64,000 nucleotides of DNA from Paractinoplanes ferrugineus (lineage in GTDB: Bacteria > Actinomycetota > Actinomycetes > Mycobacteriales > Micromonosporaceae), in assembly GCF_016862195.1 (NCBI RefSeq), contig NZ_BOMM01000001.1:425444-489443 (forward strand), in the 5' to 3' direction. The position numbers and the translations under genes were made by a program. Under the pieces are notes generated by a model. That model ran no database searches. It worked only from the letters and a program-made list of their open reading frames with translations, and was not told where the DNA came from. How positions within the stretch are numbered: position 1 is the first letter of the stretch; each line of letters opens with the position of its first letter. Of this stretch, positions 11,978 to 22,500 are shown in pieces.

Positions 11978-13236
11978 CCACCGACGTCGAGGCCCCCCCA
12001 CCGGCCAAGGAGTCACCCAAGGAAGAGGGTTTCCTGACTCTCTTCCTGAAGAACCTCTGGTCGGCCAACACGGTCACGGTCACGTTCCTGTCGATCTTCC
12101 TGGCGCTTGTCGTCGGCGCGATCCTGATCGTGGTCTCCGACTCCGCGGTGCTCTCGAAGTTCGCCTACTTCACCGCCCGACCCAGCGACGCGCTCGGCTC
12201 CAGCTGGGACCTGGTCAGTGCCGCCTACGCCGACCTGTTCAAGGGCGCCCTCTTCGACCCGGCCTCGTTCCAGGCCTGGTTCAACCACACCGGCTCCTGG
12301 CAGCAGGCGTTCGGCCCGATCTCCGAGACCCTCACCTACGCCACCCCGCTGGTCTTCACCGGCCTGGCGGTTGCGCTCGCCTTCCGGGGCGGCCTGTTCA
12401 ACATCGGCGGCCAGGGCCAGGCGGTGATGGGCTGCGTGTTCGCCGGGGTGGCCGGTTTCGCCTTCCACCTTCCGCCGGGCCTGCACCTGATCGTGGCGCT
12501 GCTGTTCGGCCTGATCGGCGGGGCGCTCTGGGGCTTCCTGCCGGGCTTCCTCAAGGCCCGCACCGGCGCCCACGAGGTCATCACGAGCATCATGCTCAAC
12601 TACACGGCCACGTTGTTCCTCGGCTGGCTGATCCTGCAGAAGGGGGTGCAGGACCCGACCCGCAGCGATGCGATCAGCAAGACGATCGACAGCTCGGCCG
12701 CGCTGCCGGCGCTGCCCGAACCGCTGCGGGTGCACCTGGGCATCGTGCTCGCCGTGGTGGTCACGGCCGGGGTCGCCTGGCTGCTCAACCGGTCGTCGTT
12801 CGGCTTCGAGCTGCGCGCCGTGGGCGCCAACCCGCCGGCGGCCAAGACCGCGGGCATGAGTGTCGCCAGGACGTACACCTTGCTCATGGTCGTCGCCGGT
12901 GGCCTGGCCGGTCTCGGTGGCGCCGCTCAGGTGCTCGGGACCGCCGACAAGCTCACCGCCCAGGTGGCCGGCAACATCGGCTTCGACGGCCTGCTGGTCG
13001 CCCTGCTCGGCCGGAACAAGCCGTGGGGCACGCTGTTCGCCGCGATCCTCTACGGCGCGCTGCGGGCCGGCGGCAACCTGATGCAGGTCGACATCGGCAT
13101 CTCGCTCGAGCTGGTCACCGTGCTGCAGGCCCTCATCGTCATCTTCATCGCCGCCCCCGCCATGGTGAAGGCGATCTTCCAGCTCCGCGCCGCCCGTTCC
13201 GCCCGGCTCGGCGCCTCGATGTCGAAGGGCTGGTGA
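11974..13236 (+). CDS. Nucleoside ABC importer permease 1
   Basis: This 420-residue protein has eight to ten membrane helices of the BPD_transp_2 type. It carries the typical permease segment FNIGGQGQAVMG, the coupling stretch GAHEVITSIMLNY and GFELRAVGANPPAAKTAGM. A soluble N-terminal tail of about 20 residues precedes the first helix. It pairs with the next permease to form the transmembrane channel. Its GTG overlaps the ATPase stop, and its own stop overlaps the next GTG, so the three genes are coupled. Confidence 0.93.
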
Positions 13237-14552
13237 CCGGCATGACTGAGCCAACCCGCAGCGGAAAACCCCAGATTGAAAGCCTGTCGACGGCGACTGT
13301 GGAAAACCTGACCGGAGTCGACGCGCCCACCCGGTTCTGGAACCGGGAGCGGCGGCTCGGTGCCGGCATCACGATCATCGGCCTGCTGGCCACCCTCGTG
13401 TTCGGCCCGCTGGCCAAGTCGGAGACCGCCCGCTTCACGCTCAGCACCGACGCGAGCGGCGCCGCCCTGTCGATCAACGGGCAGGTCGGCACGATCCTGT
13501 TCGGGGCGATCTCGATCGCGCTGGGCGTGCTCATGCTCACCGGCAAGGCCAGGCGCTGGCAGACCCTGCTGCTCTGTCTCGGCATCGCGTCGTTCGTGCT
13601 GGCGTTCCTCTGCTGGCAGGTGGCCGGCAAGTTCATGCCGCTGGTCGACACGCTCAGCGGCAGCGTCGAATATGCCCTGCCGCTGATCCTGGGCGCCCTC
13701 GCGGGCGTGCTCGGGGAGCGCTCCGGCGTGGTCAACGTGGCGATCGAGGGTCAGTTCCTGATGGGCGCGTTCGGCGCGGCGCTGGTCGGCACGCTCGCCA
13801 CCAGCGTGTGGGCGGGCCTGGTCAGCGCCATGATCGGCGGTCTCATCATCGCCGCCATGCTTGCCGTGCTCGCTATTCGCTTCCTCGTCGACCAGGTCGT
13901 GGTCGGCACCGTGCTCAACCTGTTCGCGCTCGGCGTCACCGGCTTCCTCTACGAACGTCTGATGCAGCCGAACGCGCTGAAGTACAACCAGCCGCCGCAG
14001 ATGCCGCGGTGGGAGATCCCGGGGCTGGCCGACATCCCGGTCATCGGCCCGGTGCTGTTCAACACCCAGGTGCTGGTGTGGATCGCGCTGGCGCTGGTGG
14101 TGCTCATCCACTTCGCGCTCAAGGGCACCCGGTGGGGTCTGCGCACCCGCGCGGTCGGCGAGCACCCGACGGCGGCCGACACGGTCGGTGTGCGGGTGCG
14201 CGGCCTCCGCTATCTGAACGTGCTGCTCGGCGGCCTGATCGCGGGTGCCGGCGGGGCCTACTTCACGCTGGTCTCCACCGGCGCGTTCAACAAGAACATG
14301 ACCGCGGGCGCCGGCTTCATCGCGCTGGCCGCCCTGATCTTCGGCCGCTGGACCCCATTCGGCGCGCTCGGGGCGGCCCTGTTCTTCGGGTTCGCACAGA
14401 AGCTGGCGTACTTCCTGAGCGTGGCCGGCAGCCCGGTGCCCAACCAGTTCCTCAATATGCTGCCCTACATCGCCACCATCGTGGCGGTGGCCGGCCTGGT
14501 CGGCCGGGTGCGGGCGCCCGCCGCGGACGGCCAGCCTTACGTCAAGAGCTGA
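13233..14552 (+). CDS. Nucleoside ABC importer permease 2
   Basis: This 439-residue permease carries the markers GERSGVVNVAIEGQFLMGAF, VVGTVLNLFALGVTGFLYE and GLRTRAVGEHPTAADTVGV. An extra N-terminal region of about 130 residues holds three more hydrophobic segments, longer than typical YufQ-type partners. GTG 13233 overlaps the previous stop (GTGA); ATG 13242 is an alternative. Together with the preceding three genes it completes a BMP-type nucleoside ABC importer in the cytoplasmic membrane. Confidence 0.92.
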   Translation: MTGMTEPTRSGKPQIESLSTATVENLTGVDAPTRFWNRERRLGAGITIIGLLATLVFGPLAKSETARFTLSTDASGAALSINGQVGTILFGAISIALGVLMLTGKARRWQTLLLCLGIASFVLAFLCWQVAGKFMPLVDTLSGSVEYALPLILGALAGVLGERSGVVNVAIEGQFLMGAFGAALVGTLATSVWAGLVSAMIGGLIIAAMLAVLAIRFLVDQVVVGTVLNLFALGVTGFLYERLMQPNALKYNQPPQMPRWEIPGLADIPVIGPVLFNTQVLVWIALALVVLIHFALKGTRWGLRTRAVGEHPTAADTVGVRVRGLRYLNVLLGGLIAGAGGAYFTLVSTGAFNKNMTAGAGFIALAALIFGRWTPFGALGAALFFGFAQKLAYFLSVAGSPVPNQFLNMLPYIATIVAVAGLVGRVRAPAADGQPYVKS

Positions 14553-14574
14553 GCCACCTGGCAGAATTTGCCGC

Positions 14575-15294
14575 ATGGAGATCGACTGGGCGGGGCTCAG
14601 GACGGCCGCGATCGAGGCGATGCGGCACGCCTACGCCCCCTACTCCGACTTCCCGGTCGGAGCGGCGGGGCTGGTGGACGACGGCCGGGTGGTCGTCGGC
14701 TGCAACGTGGAGAACGCGTCCTACGGCGTCGGGCTCTGCGCCGAGTGCGGGCTGGTCAGCTCGCTGCACGCGACCGGCGGCGGGCGACTGGTGGCGGTCT
14801 CCTGTGTGGACGCCACCGGGGAGCCCTGCATGCCGTGCGGGCGCTGCCGGCAGCTGCTGCACGAGCACGGCGGGCCGGAACTCCTGGTGGCGGCGCGGCC
14901 TCGGCCGCTGACCATGAACGAGCTGTTGCCGCGGGCGTTCGGGCCGGCCGACCTGGCCAAGGTCAACGGCTCGGTCACGGTGCCGGAGGTGCCGACCGCG
15001 CTCGCCAAGTGGCGGGGGCGGGGCACCGTCTTCGTGCACCCCGACCTGGCCGGTGGCGAGACGGTCTGGACGGCCTACTGGGAACGCTCCGGGGGCAGCC
15101 CGGCGGAGAGCGACGCCGCCAAGGGCGTGCTCGAGGAGGGACCGAACTTCCCCACCGCGGCCGAGGCCGTCGAGTGGGGTCAGGTCCGCACACCACGGAT
15201 CGTGGTGGTGGACGCCGACGGCGGCCTGACCTGGGCCGGCGAGGGAGCACCGCCGGAGGGCATCCCCGCCCGGTGGGAAAGGGACCAGAGATGA
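14575..15294 (+). CDS. cdd: Cytidine deaminase with C-terminal extension
   Basis: Residues 1-130 are a standard zinc cytidine deaminase, converting cytidine and deoxycytidine to uridine forms. CNVENASYG is followed by CAECG (zinc Cys and catalytic Glu) and PCMPCGRCRQ (two zinc Cys). The total of 239 residues is about 105 longer than the usual homotetrameric enzyme. The extension contains VFVHPDLAGGETVWTAYWE and PRIVVVDADGGLTW and looks like a folded domain I cannot name. The gene follows the importer by 22 bp and overlaps deoA in ATGA, so uptake and deamination are coexpressed. Confidence 0.93.
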   Translation: MEIDWAGLRTAAIEAMRHAYAPYSDFPVGAAGLVDDGRVVVGCNVENASYGVGLCAECGLVSSLHATGGGRLVAVSCVDATGEPCMPCGRCRQLLHEHGGPELLVAARPRPLTMNELLPRAFGPADLAKVNGSVTVPEVPTALAKWRGRGTVFVHPDLAGGETVWTAYWERSGGSPAESDAAKGVLEEGPNFPTAAEAVEWGQVRTPRIVVVDADGGLTWAGEGAPPEGIPARWERDQR

Positions 15295-16565
15295 GTTTCG
15301 CCGCGGTAGACGTCATCCGGGCCAAGCGGGACGGCCACGTCCTGTCCGACGCGCAGATCGACTGGGTGGTCGACGCGTACACCACCGGTGTGGTCGCCGA
15401 CGAGCAGATGTCGGCGCTGGCCATGGCGATCCTGCTGCGCGGCATGACGCCGGCCGAGATCGCCCGGTGGACGGCCGCGATGATCGCCAGTGGGGAGCGG
15501 CTGGATCTGTCCGCCGTCACCCGGCCCACCGCCGACAAGCATTCGACAGGCGGCGTCGGCGACAAGATCACGCTGCCGCTGACCCCGCTGGTGGCGGCGT
15601 GTGGTGCGGCCGTGCCCCAGCTGTCCGGCCGGGGCCTCGGCCACACCGGCGGCACCCTCGACAAACTGGAGTCGATCGCCGGGTGGCAGGCCACCATCAC
15701 CAACGACGCGTTCAAGCGGCAGCTGGACGAGGTCGGCGCGGTCATCTGCGCGGCCGGTGAGGGCCTGGCCCCGGCCGACCGCAAGCTGTACGCGCTGCGT
15801 GACGTCACCGGCACGGTCGAGGCGATCCCGCTGATCGCCAGCTCGATCATGAGCAAGAAGATCGCCGAGGGGACCGGTGCGCTCGTCCTCGACGTCAAGG
15901 TCGGCTCCGGCGCCTTCATGAAGGACCTGGCGACCGCCCGTGAGCTGGCAAGCACCATGGTGCGGCTCGGTCAGGACAGCGGCGTCAACACGATCGCCCT
16001 GCTCACCGACATGAACACCCCGCTCGGCCGGGCCGTCGGCAACGCGATGGAGGTGGCCGAGTCGGTCGAGGTGCTGGCCGGCGGCGGACCGGCCGACGTG
16101 GTCGAGCTGACCCTCGCCCTGGCCCGGGAGATGCTGGCGGCGGCCGGGGTGGACGCCGACCCGGCGAAGGCGCTGGCGAGCGGGGCCGCGATGGACACCT
16201 GGCGGCGGATGATTCAGGCGCAGGGCGGCGATCCGGACGCTGCGCTGCCGGTGGCGCGCGAGACCGAGGTGCTGAAGGCGACGACGGACGGCGTGGTGAC
16301 GGCCGTGGACGCGTACGGGATCGGGGTGGCGGCCTGGCGGCTCGGTGCCGGCCGGGCCCGCAAGGAGGACCCGGTCAGCTTCGGCGCCGGGGTGCTGCTC
16401 AAGGTGAAGCCGGGGGACCGGGTGCGGGCCGGAGACGTGCTGCTCGAGTTGCGTACGGATGAAAGCAGCCGGATCGAAGCGGCGCGTGATCTCGCGTCCG
16501 CCGCCGTGTCCGTCGGAGCGTCCGCGCCTGCCCCTACCCCGCTGGTACTCGATCGCATAGCCTGA
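15291..16565 (+). CDS. deoA: Thymidine/pyrimidine-nucleoside phosphorylase
   Basis: This 424-residue enzyme cleaves thymidine or uridine with phosphate to base and (deoxy)ribose 1-phosphate. The family signature SGRGLGHTGGTLDKLESI is near residue 113, KHSTGGVGDK binds phosphate near residue 84, and a C-terminal alpha/beta domain holds VKPGDRVRAGDVLLEL. The ATG is inside the cdd stop (ATGA), so the two are translationally coupled. The sugar phosphate produced feeds DeoC and the phosphohexomutase further along the window. Confidence 0.96.
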   Translation: MSFAAVDVIRAKRDGHVLSDAQIDWVVDAYTTGVVADEQMSALAMAILLRGMTPAEIARWTAAMIASGERLDLSAVTRPTADKHSTGGVGDKITLPLTPLVAACGAAVPQLSGRGLGHTGGTLDKLESIAGWQATITNDAFKRQLDEVGAVICAAGEGLAPADRKLYALRDVTGTVEAIPLIASSIMSKKIAEGTGALVLDVKVGSGAFMKDLATARELASTMVRLGQDSGVNTIALLTDMNTPLGRAVGNAMEVAESVEVLAGGGPADVVELTLALAREMLAAAGVDADPAKALASGAAMDTWRRMIQAQGGDPDAALPVARETEVLKATTDGVVTAVDAYGIGVAAWRLGAGRARKEDPVSFGAGVLLKVKPGDRVRAGDVLLELRTDESSRIEAARDLASAAVSVGASAPAPTPLVLDRIA

Positions 16566-16571
16566 CGCACC

Positions 16572-17252
16572 ATGGCGAAGGCCGCACCCGACCCTCGCGC
16601 GGTCCGCGAGGCAAGCGTCGACGAGCTCGGCCGTCTCGGCCTGCCCATTCCACCGCCCGGCTTCCCGTTGATCTGGGAGCCGGGCGACTCGGTGGAGCTG
16701 CGTCCGACGATCGACATCGAGGCTCGGTGCGCCATCCTGCACGTGGTCGTGGCGCGGTGCTTCGGCATGCCGACCGAGATCGCGATGAGCTGGCTCCTCG
16801 GATCGCACCTGGTCGACCTGGTGACGCCGCCGGAGTGGCAGTTCGTGATCGGCGCCAAGGGCGACCACCGTTCGTTCGTGCTGCACTACGACGCGGTGTT
16901 CGCGCTGGCTTGGCTGCTGGGTCTGAGCCGGCACCTCGATCCGACGGCGCCGCCGGAGGACCGGCTGATGTCGCAGATGCCCGATCTGCCGTCCGGGGAG
17001 ACGTTCGGGAGCTGGCGGTCGCGTTCGCTGATGTCGCCGCGGGACCCGGTCGAGGCAGCCATCCTGCTCGATCTCTACTACTGCTTGGACTGGGCGTTCC
17101 AGGAGGCGGAGAACCGGGACGGGGAACCGCCGGGCGAGATCGACAGCAACGCGATCGGGCAGCGTCGGTGGGCCCTGGAGTGGGCGGTGATCTTCACCGG
17201 CCCCTATCACGACAAGCCGGCGGAGTGGGAAGAGGTAGACCTGTCTGTCTGA
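16572..17252 (+). CDS. DUF4272-family protein
   Basis: This 226-residue soluble protein matches the DUF4272 pattern. An early VREASVDELGRLGLPIP segment is followed by EARCAILHVVVARCFG, then AWLLGLSRHLDP, and a late YYCLDWAFQEAE with RRWALEWAV. The function of this family is unknown. The gene starts 6 bp after deoA and shares its transcript. It ends directly against the convergent methyltransferase stop. A link to nucleoside use is suggested only by position. Confidence 0.78.
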   Translation: MAKAAPDPRAVREASVDELGRLGLPIPPPGFPLIWEPGDSVELRPTIDIEARCAILHVVVARCFGMPTEIAMSWLLGSHLVDLVTPPEWQFVIGAKGDHRSFVLHYDAVFALAWLLGLSRHLDPTAPPEDRLMSQMPDLPSGETFGSWRSRSLMSPRDPVEAAILLDLYYCLDWAFQEAENRDGEPPGEIDSNAIGQRRWALEWAVIFTGPYHDKPAEWEEVDLSV

Positions 17253-18053
17253 TCACCGCGGACGGTACGCGCTGACCAGCACCGACGCGGTCACCCTGAG
17301 ATCCGCCGTCGGCAGGCCGGCCGCCGGCACGTGGCGCGCGCTCGGCGTCATCCCGATGAGCGTGCGGGCCTCGGCCGCGGTCAGGTGCAGCGCACGCTCA
17401 TGCGGCCGGGCCGTCTCGAGAGCGAAGTACTCGTCGAGCGCCTCCCGTACCCGGGCCTGTTTGTCGGGATCAACCCGGATCATTCCGGATGTCGCGATCA
17501 GCTCACCGAGGTGGTCCGCGCCCGGGGTCACCACCAGCAGGACGCCGTCGGGCCGCAGCACGCGGCGGAACTCGGCTCCGTTGCGCGGCGCGAACACGTT
17601 CAGGACGATCCGGGCCGACCCGCTCACGATCGGCAGCGGGCGCCAGAGGTCGGCCAGGACCGCGGCGGCGCGCGGGTGCGCTCGGGCCGCGCGGCGCAGC
17701 GCCGGCTTGGAGACGTCGAGGCCGAGACCGACGGCCTCGGGCGCGGCGTCCAGCACCCGGGCCAGATAACTGCCGGTGCCAACTCCGGCATCAACCACAA
17801 AACCACCGGCGGCGTACGGGGTGAGCGCATCCCCGATGAAGTCGTAGTGCCCCGCCGCCAGGAAGTCGGCCCGATCGGCGACCATCTCGGCGGTGTCCCC
17901 GACATGGGGCAGCCGGCCCGCGCTGAGATCGGCGTACCCCTGCTTGGCCATGTCGAAGCTGTGGCCGGCCGGGCAGCGCAGGGCCCGCTCGACCCGGCGC
18001 ACCGGCTGTTCGCAATTGGGGCATCGAAGGTACGGCAATGCTCCGTCGATCAT
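17253..18053 (-). CDS. RlmA-type 23S rRNA guanine-N1 methyltransferase
   Basis: This 266-residue SAM-dependent methyltransferase begins with a zinc ribbon (CPNC at residues 11-14, then CPAGH about 13 residues on). GYADLS, a YDFIGDAL segment and the SAM motif VVDAGVGTGSYLA follow. This is the layout of RlmA(I)/RlmA(II)/TlrB, which methylate a guanine in helix 35 of 23S rRNA; some confer resistance to macrolides such as tylosin or mycinamicin. Sequence alone does not show which base is modified here. It is divergent from add and convergent with DUF4272. Confidence 0.82.
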   Translation of the reverse strand: MIDGALPYLRCPNCEQPVRRVERALRCPAGHSFDMAKQGYADLSAGRLPHVGDTAEMVADRADFLAAGHYDFIGDALTPYAAGGFVVDAGVGTGSYLARVLDAAPEAVGLGLDVSKPALRRAARAHPRAAAVLADLWRPLPIVSGSARIVLNVFAPRNGAEFRRVLRPDGVLLVVTPGADHLGELIATSGMIRVDPDKQARVREALDEYFALETARPHERALHLTAAEARTLIGMTPSARHVPAAGLPTADLRVTASVLVSAYRPR

Positions 18054-18079
18054 TCGGTCCCGCCCTCTAGGCTTTTCGG

Positions 18080-19150
18080 ATGGTCGCCATCTCGCACTCC
18101 GACATCGTCAAGGCGCCGAAAGCGCTGCTGCACGACCACCTCGACGGTGGCCTGCGCCCCGAGACCATCATCGAGCTCGCCGCGGAGATCGGGCACGAGC
18201 TCCCGGCCACCGATCCGGAGGCGCTCGGCGCCTGGTTCGTCGCGGCCGCCGACTCGGGCTCGCTGGAACGCTACCTGGAGACGTTCGCCCACACGGTGGC
18301 GGTGATGCAGACTCCCGCCGCGCTGCACCGGGTGGCCAAGGAATGCGCCCTGGACCTGGCCGCCGACGGCGTCGTCTACGCCGAGGTGCGGTACGCGCCC
18401 GAGCAGCACCTGGAGCACGGCCTCTCGCTCGACGACGTGGTCGAGGCGGTGAATGCCGGATTTGTCGAAGGTTGCGAGGAGGCGGCGGCGCTGGGCCGGC
18501 CGATCCGCGTCGGGGTGCTGCTCACCGCCATGCGGCACGCGGCCCGCTCGCAGGAGATCGCCGAGCTCTCGGTGCGCTTCCGGGACCAGGGCGTGGTCGG
18601 CTTCGACATCGCCGGGGCCGAGGCCGGGTTCCCGCCCACCCGGCACCTGGACGCGTTCGAATACCTCCAGCGGGAGAACTTCCACTTCACCATCCACGCC
18701 GGCGAGGCGTTCGGGCTGCCGTCGATCTGGCAGGCCATCCAGTGGTGCGGCGCCGATCGGCTCGGGCACGGTGTCCGACTGGTCGACGACATCGCCGGTG
18801 GAGAGGTTCTCGGGCGACTCGCGGCCTATGTTCGCGACAAGCGGATTCCGCTCGAGCTGTGCCCTTCGTCCAATGTGCAGACCGGGGCGGCCGCCTCGAT
18901 CGCCGAGCACCCCATCGGGCTGCTGCACGACCTGCGGTTCCGAGTGACCGTCAACACCGACAACCGGCTGATGAGCGGAACCTCGATGTCGCGGGAGATG
19001 GCGCTGCTCAGCGAGGCTTTCGGGTGGGGCTGGGCGGAACTGCAGTGGCTGACGATCAACGCGATGAAGTCGGCCTTCATCCCGTACGACGAACGGCTCG
19101 CGATCATCAATGAAGTCATCAAGCCGGCGTATGCCAAGTTGCTTGGTTGA
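18080..19150 (+). CDS. add: Adenosine deaminase
   Basis: This 356-residue TIM-barrel metalloenzyme deaminates adenosine and deoxyadenosine to (deoxy)inosine. LLHDHLDGG holds the metal His pair, HAGEAFG the third His and the catalytic Glu, LGHGVRL the proton-shuttling His and [13 protein letters not shown] the metal Asp. The gene stands alone 26 bp from the divergent methyltransferase. It belongs functionally with the upstream importer, cdd and deoA. No purine nucleoside phosphorylase, the expected next step, is found in the window. Confidence 0.95.
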   Translation: MVAISHSDIVKAPKALLHDHLDGGLRPETIIELAAEIGHELPATDPEALGAWFVAAADSGSLERYLETFAHTVAVMQTPAALHRVAKECALDLAADGVVYAEVRYAPEQHLEHGLSLDDVVEAVNAGFVEGCEEAAALGRPIRVGVLLTAMRHAARSQEIAELSVRFRDQGVVGFDIAGAEAGFPPTRHLDAFEYLQRENFHFTIHAGEAFGLPSIWQAIQWCGADRLGHGVRLVDDIAGGEVLGRLAAYVRDKRIPLELCPSSNVQTGAAASIAEHPIGLLHDLRFRVTVNTDNRLMSGTSMSREMALLSEAFGWGWAELQWLTINAMKSAFIPYDERLAIINEVIKPAYAKLLG

Positions 19151-19550
19151 GACGGCTTTGCCTGTTCGGTGGGGCACCTCATCCGTTCGGTCAGAATGGT
19201 CCCTACAAACACTGCGAAATCCGGCATCTCACCTTGCTCTGCGGCCCTGACCGCGACATCGTTCCTCCTGCCCCGATCCATTACGATCGGGCCCGATCGG
19301 CAGGCGACACCCCCACGTCGAGTCGATCGGTCGAGTGACTCTGAGAGACCTGAACAAACACGAGCAGTCATAACGAACCGGCGATGTCCAACTCCGACGG
19401 AGCAACATCGCATCACACAACCGGTCCGTGTCCGCCTGCTCTTTCTCTTTGACACTCGTCGTGATGGAATCTCGGGGGCCCGACGCGGTAGTCGGCCGTG
19501 TGCGGTGCCCGGCGACCCGATCGCCGGGCCCGAATCAGGAGGACGGTGAC
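19151..19550. other. Intergenic region upstream of the conservon with two palindromic elements
   Basis: No convincing gene lies in these 400 bp; short rightward frames lack codon bias. CGATCGGGCCCGATCG at 19284-19299 is a perfect 16-bp palindrome and may be an operator. GCCCGGCGA (19507-19515) pairs with TCGCCGGGC (19521-19529) around a 5-base loop, 7 bp before the AGGAGGA ribosome site of cvnA. The middle part (about 19320-19470) is markedly less GC-rich than its surroundings and includes TTGACA at 19450-19455, but no well-spaced -10 box is seen. Confidence 0.5.
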
Positions 19551-22500
19551 GTGAGCAAGCGCCCCAAGACGGCGACCGGCGTCATGACGCGTCTCCGTCG
19601 CCCGGCCGATCGGCTGCGAGATCTGCCGATCTGGTCGAAGCTCGGTCTCATCATGCTGGTCCCGACCCTCGCCACGATCATCGTCGGCGTCAGCGGTCTC
19701 GTGGACCACATCGATACGGCCAGCAACGCGGAGCGCGCGCGGAACCTGTCAGTGCTGTCGGAGGCCGCCGGTGGCCTCGTCGACCGCCTGCAGAACGAAC
19801 GTGCCTATGGCGTCATCATCACCACGAGCCCGCGCACGAGCGGGGTCCGCGATGCGGCGCTGAAGGCCTACAACGGCGAGCACGCCCAGGTCGACCAGGC
19901 CAAGGTGCCGTACTCGCAGCAGAAGGCCGCGCTGGACGACGTGCCTCAGAAGGTGAGCACGCTCCTGCTGCGGCTGGACCGCAACCTCGAGGATCTGCCC
20001 TCCAAGCGCAGTCAGATCGCCAACGGCAAGCTCGGTGTCGGGGACGTCAACGACACCTACGGCAAGCTGATCAACGACCTGCTCTCCGTCCGCGACGTCT
20101 CGGCCCAGTTGGCCAGCGACACCGAGCTGAGCGACCACCTTCGTACGGTGGCTGCCGTGGCTCGGGCCAAGGACTACATCGCCCAGCAGCGCGACGTCGG
20201 CCACCAGGTGCTCGGCCTCGGCAACTTCGACGCCACCCTGCGCCGCGCCTTCCTGCTCACCGACACCGGCTTCGAGCTCGCCGAGGACCAGGTCGAGTCG
20301 GTCGGCACCGACGCCGAGGTGCAGCTCTTCCAGCGCACCGCGAACGTCCCCGACGGCCGCGCCGCCACCAACCTGACCGGCCAGCTCAAGTCGTTGCAGG
20401 GTCAGAACACCGGGAACATCCCGTTCGACTCCCAGCAGTGGGAGTCGGCGATGATCGGCTACAACAACCTGTTCCGGCAGGTCGAGCAGAAGCTCGACGC
20501 GGACATCGTGGTCGAGGCCACCGGCATCCGCGACGACGTGAACCGGCGAGTCTTCATCGAGACCAGCGTGCTGCTCGCGATGCTGCTGCTGGCCATCCTG
20601 TTCGCCTGGTTGGTCGCCCGGTCGATGGCCCGCTCGCTGCGTGAGCTGCGTCAGGGTGCGCTCTCGGTCGCCCAGTTCGGTCTACCGCACGCCGTTTCCC
20701 GGCTGCGTGACCCCGCCCTGGCCACCTCGCTCACCCCGGCCCAGGTCGCCGACCAGATCGCCGAGCCGCTGCCGGTGCGAAGCCGGGACGAGTTCGGGCA
20801 GGTGACCGAGGCGTTCAACGCGGTCCACCTCGAGGCCGTCCGTACCGCCGCCGAGCAGGCCGCACTCCGGGCCTCCGTCGCGACGATGTTCGTCAACCTC
20901 GCCCGCCGTTCCCAGATCCTGGTCGACCGGCTCATCGGTCACCTCGACCGGCTGGAGCGCGGCGAGGAGGACCCGGACCGGCTGGCCGAGCTCTTCCAGC
21001 TCGACCACCTGGCCACCCGAATGCGGCGTAACGACGAGAACCTCCTGGTTCTCGCGGGCGCCGACTCGACACGTGTGCAGCGCGAGCCGGCCGCCCTGAT
21101 CGATGTGCTCCGCGCCGCACAGTCCGAGGTGGAGCACTACACCCGTATCGAGTTCGGCATGATCGACCGGGACATCGAGGTGGCGGCACACGCCGTCAAC
21201 GACATGGTCCACCTGGTCGCCGAGCTCTTCGACAACGCGACCGCCTTCTCCCCGCCCAACTCGACGGTCACCGTCGAGGCGCGGCGGCTGGGCGACAGCG
21301 CGCTGCTCTCGGTGGAGGACCGCGGCATCGGCATCAGCCGGGAACAACTGCGCGACCTCAACGAGCGGCTCGCCAACCCACCGATGGTGGACGTCGCGGT
21401 CTCCCGGATGATGGGCCTCGTCGTGGTCGCCCGACTGGCCACCCGGCACGCCGTAAAGGTCGAGCTGCGCCCGGCCGACGCCGAGCGTGGCACGGTGGCC
21501 GAGGTCGGTCTGCCGCTGTCGGTGCTCGTCGGCGGTCAGCCGCCGGCCCGCTCCGTGCAGGCCGGTGGCTACGAAAGCCTCCAGCAGGGCCCCGGTGCCC
21601 GGCCCGAGCCGCTCGCTCTGGAGAGCGGCCGCGGCGGCTACCCCGGTGGTGGCGGTCGTCCGTTCGACCCCAACCCGCCGATGCCCACCGGCGGCATGCT
21701 CGGCACCGGCGCCGGACGCGGTGTTCCGGCCTGGTCCGACCTCACCGGCGCGCCCGGCTCCAACGGGTCCAACGGCTTCGCCCCGAACGGTTCGAACGGT
21801 TCGAACGGCTCCAACGGTTCGAACGGCAGCGGTGGGGCCAACGGCAGCGGCGGCGCGAACGGCTTCTACGGCCCGCGCAGCAACGAGATGATCCCGCCGC
21901 TCCCGTCCGGCCCGATGGGACCGAGCTCCGGTGGCCCGCAGGGCTACGCCGGTCCCGACGGTCTCCCGCAGCGTCGCAACGGCGAGCAGGTCCAGCCGGG
22001 TACGGACGGGTTCGGCCCGTCCATCCCGCGCCAACTGCCGGCCAACCCGGAGAACCACCCCCGTGGCGGTTTCGTCCCGCCGGTCTCGGCACCGCCGGTT
22101 CCGCCGGTCTCGGCGCCCCCGTTCGGCCGGCCCACCTCGGTGCCGCCGGTCAACGAGAGCCCGGTCTCCGGCCCGCCGGCGAACCCGCCGGTCTGGCCGC
22201 CGGTCGCCCCCGAGCGGGACTCGAACGCCGCACCGCACGTCCCGGAGAGCCTGGCCGCGGCGCTCGACATGACCGCCGAGATCCCGCGCTACCGGCCCGA
22301 GCGGTCCGACCCCCACGTCGAGCGCCCGACCAACCCGCAGACCGCGCCGATCCCGTCGTCCGCCCCGCCGGCTCGCCCGGTGTCGGCGATGCCGACCTCC
22401 GGCAGTCCGCAGTCGGAAGCCCAGAACCGGGCGGCCGCGGCGGCCCGGGCGGCCCACGAGGCGGCCGCGGCCCAAGCGGCCGAGGCGCAGGCCACGGCGG

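Noticed and set aside
19169..19549. Possible 126-codon gene in the gap before cvnA
   Set aside because: No codon-position bias, no domain, no ribosome site, and it would end over the cvnA ribosome site.
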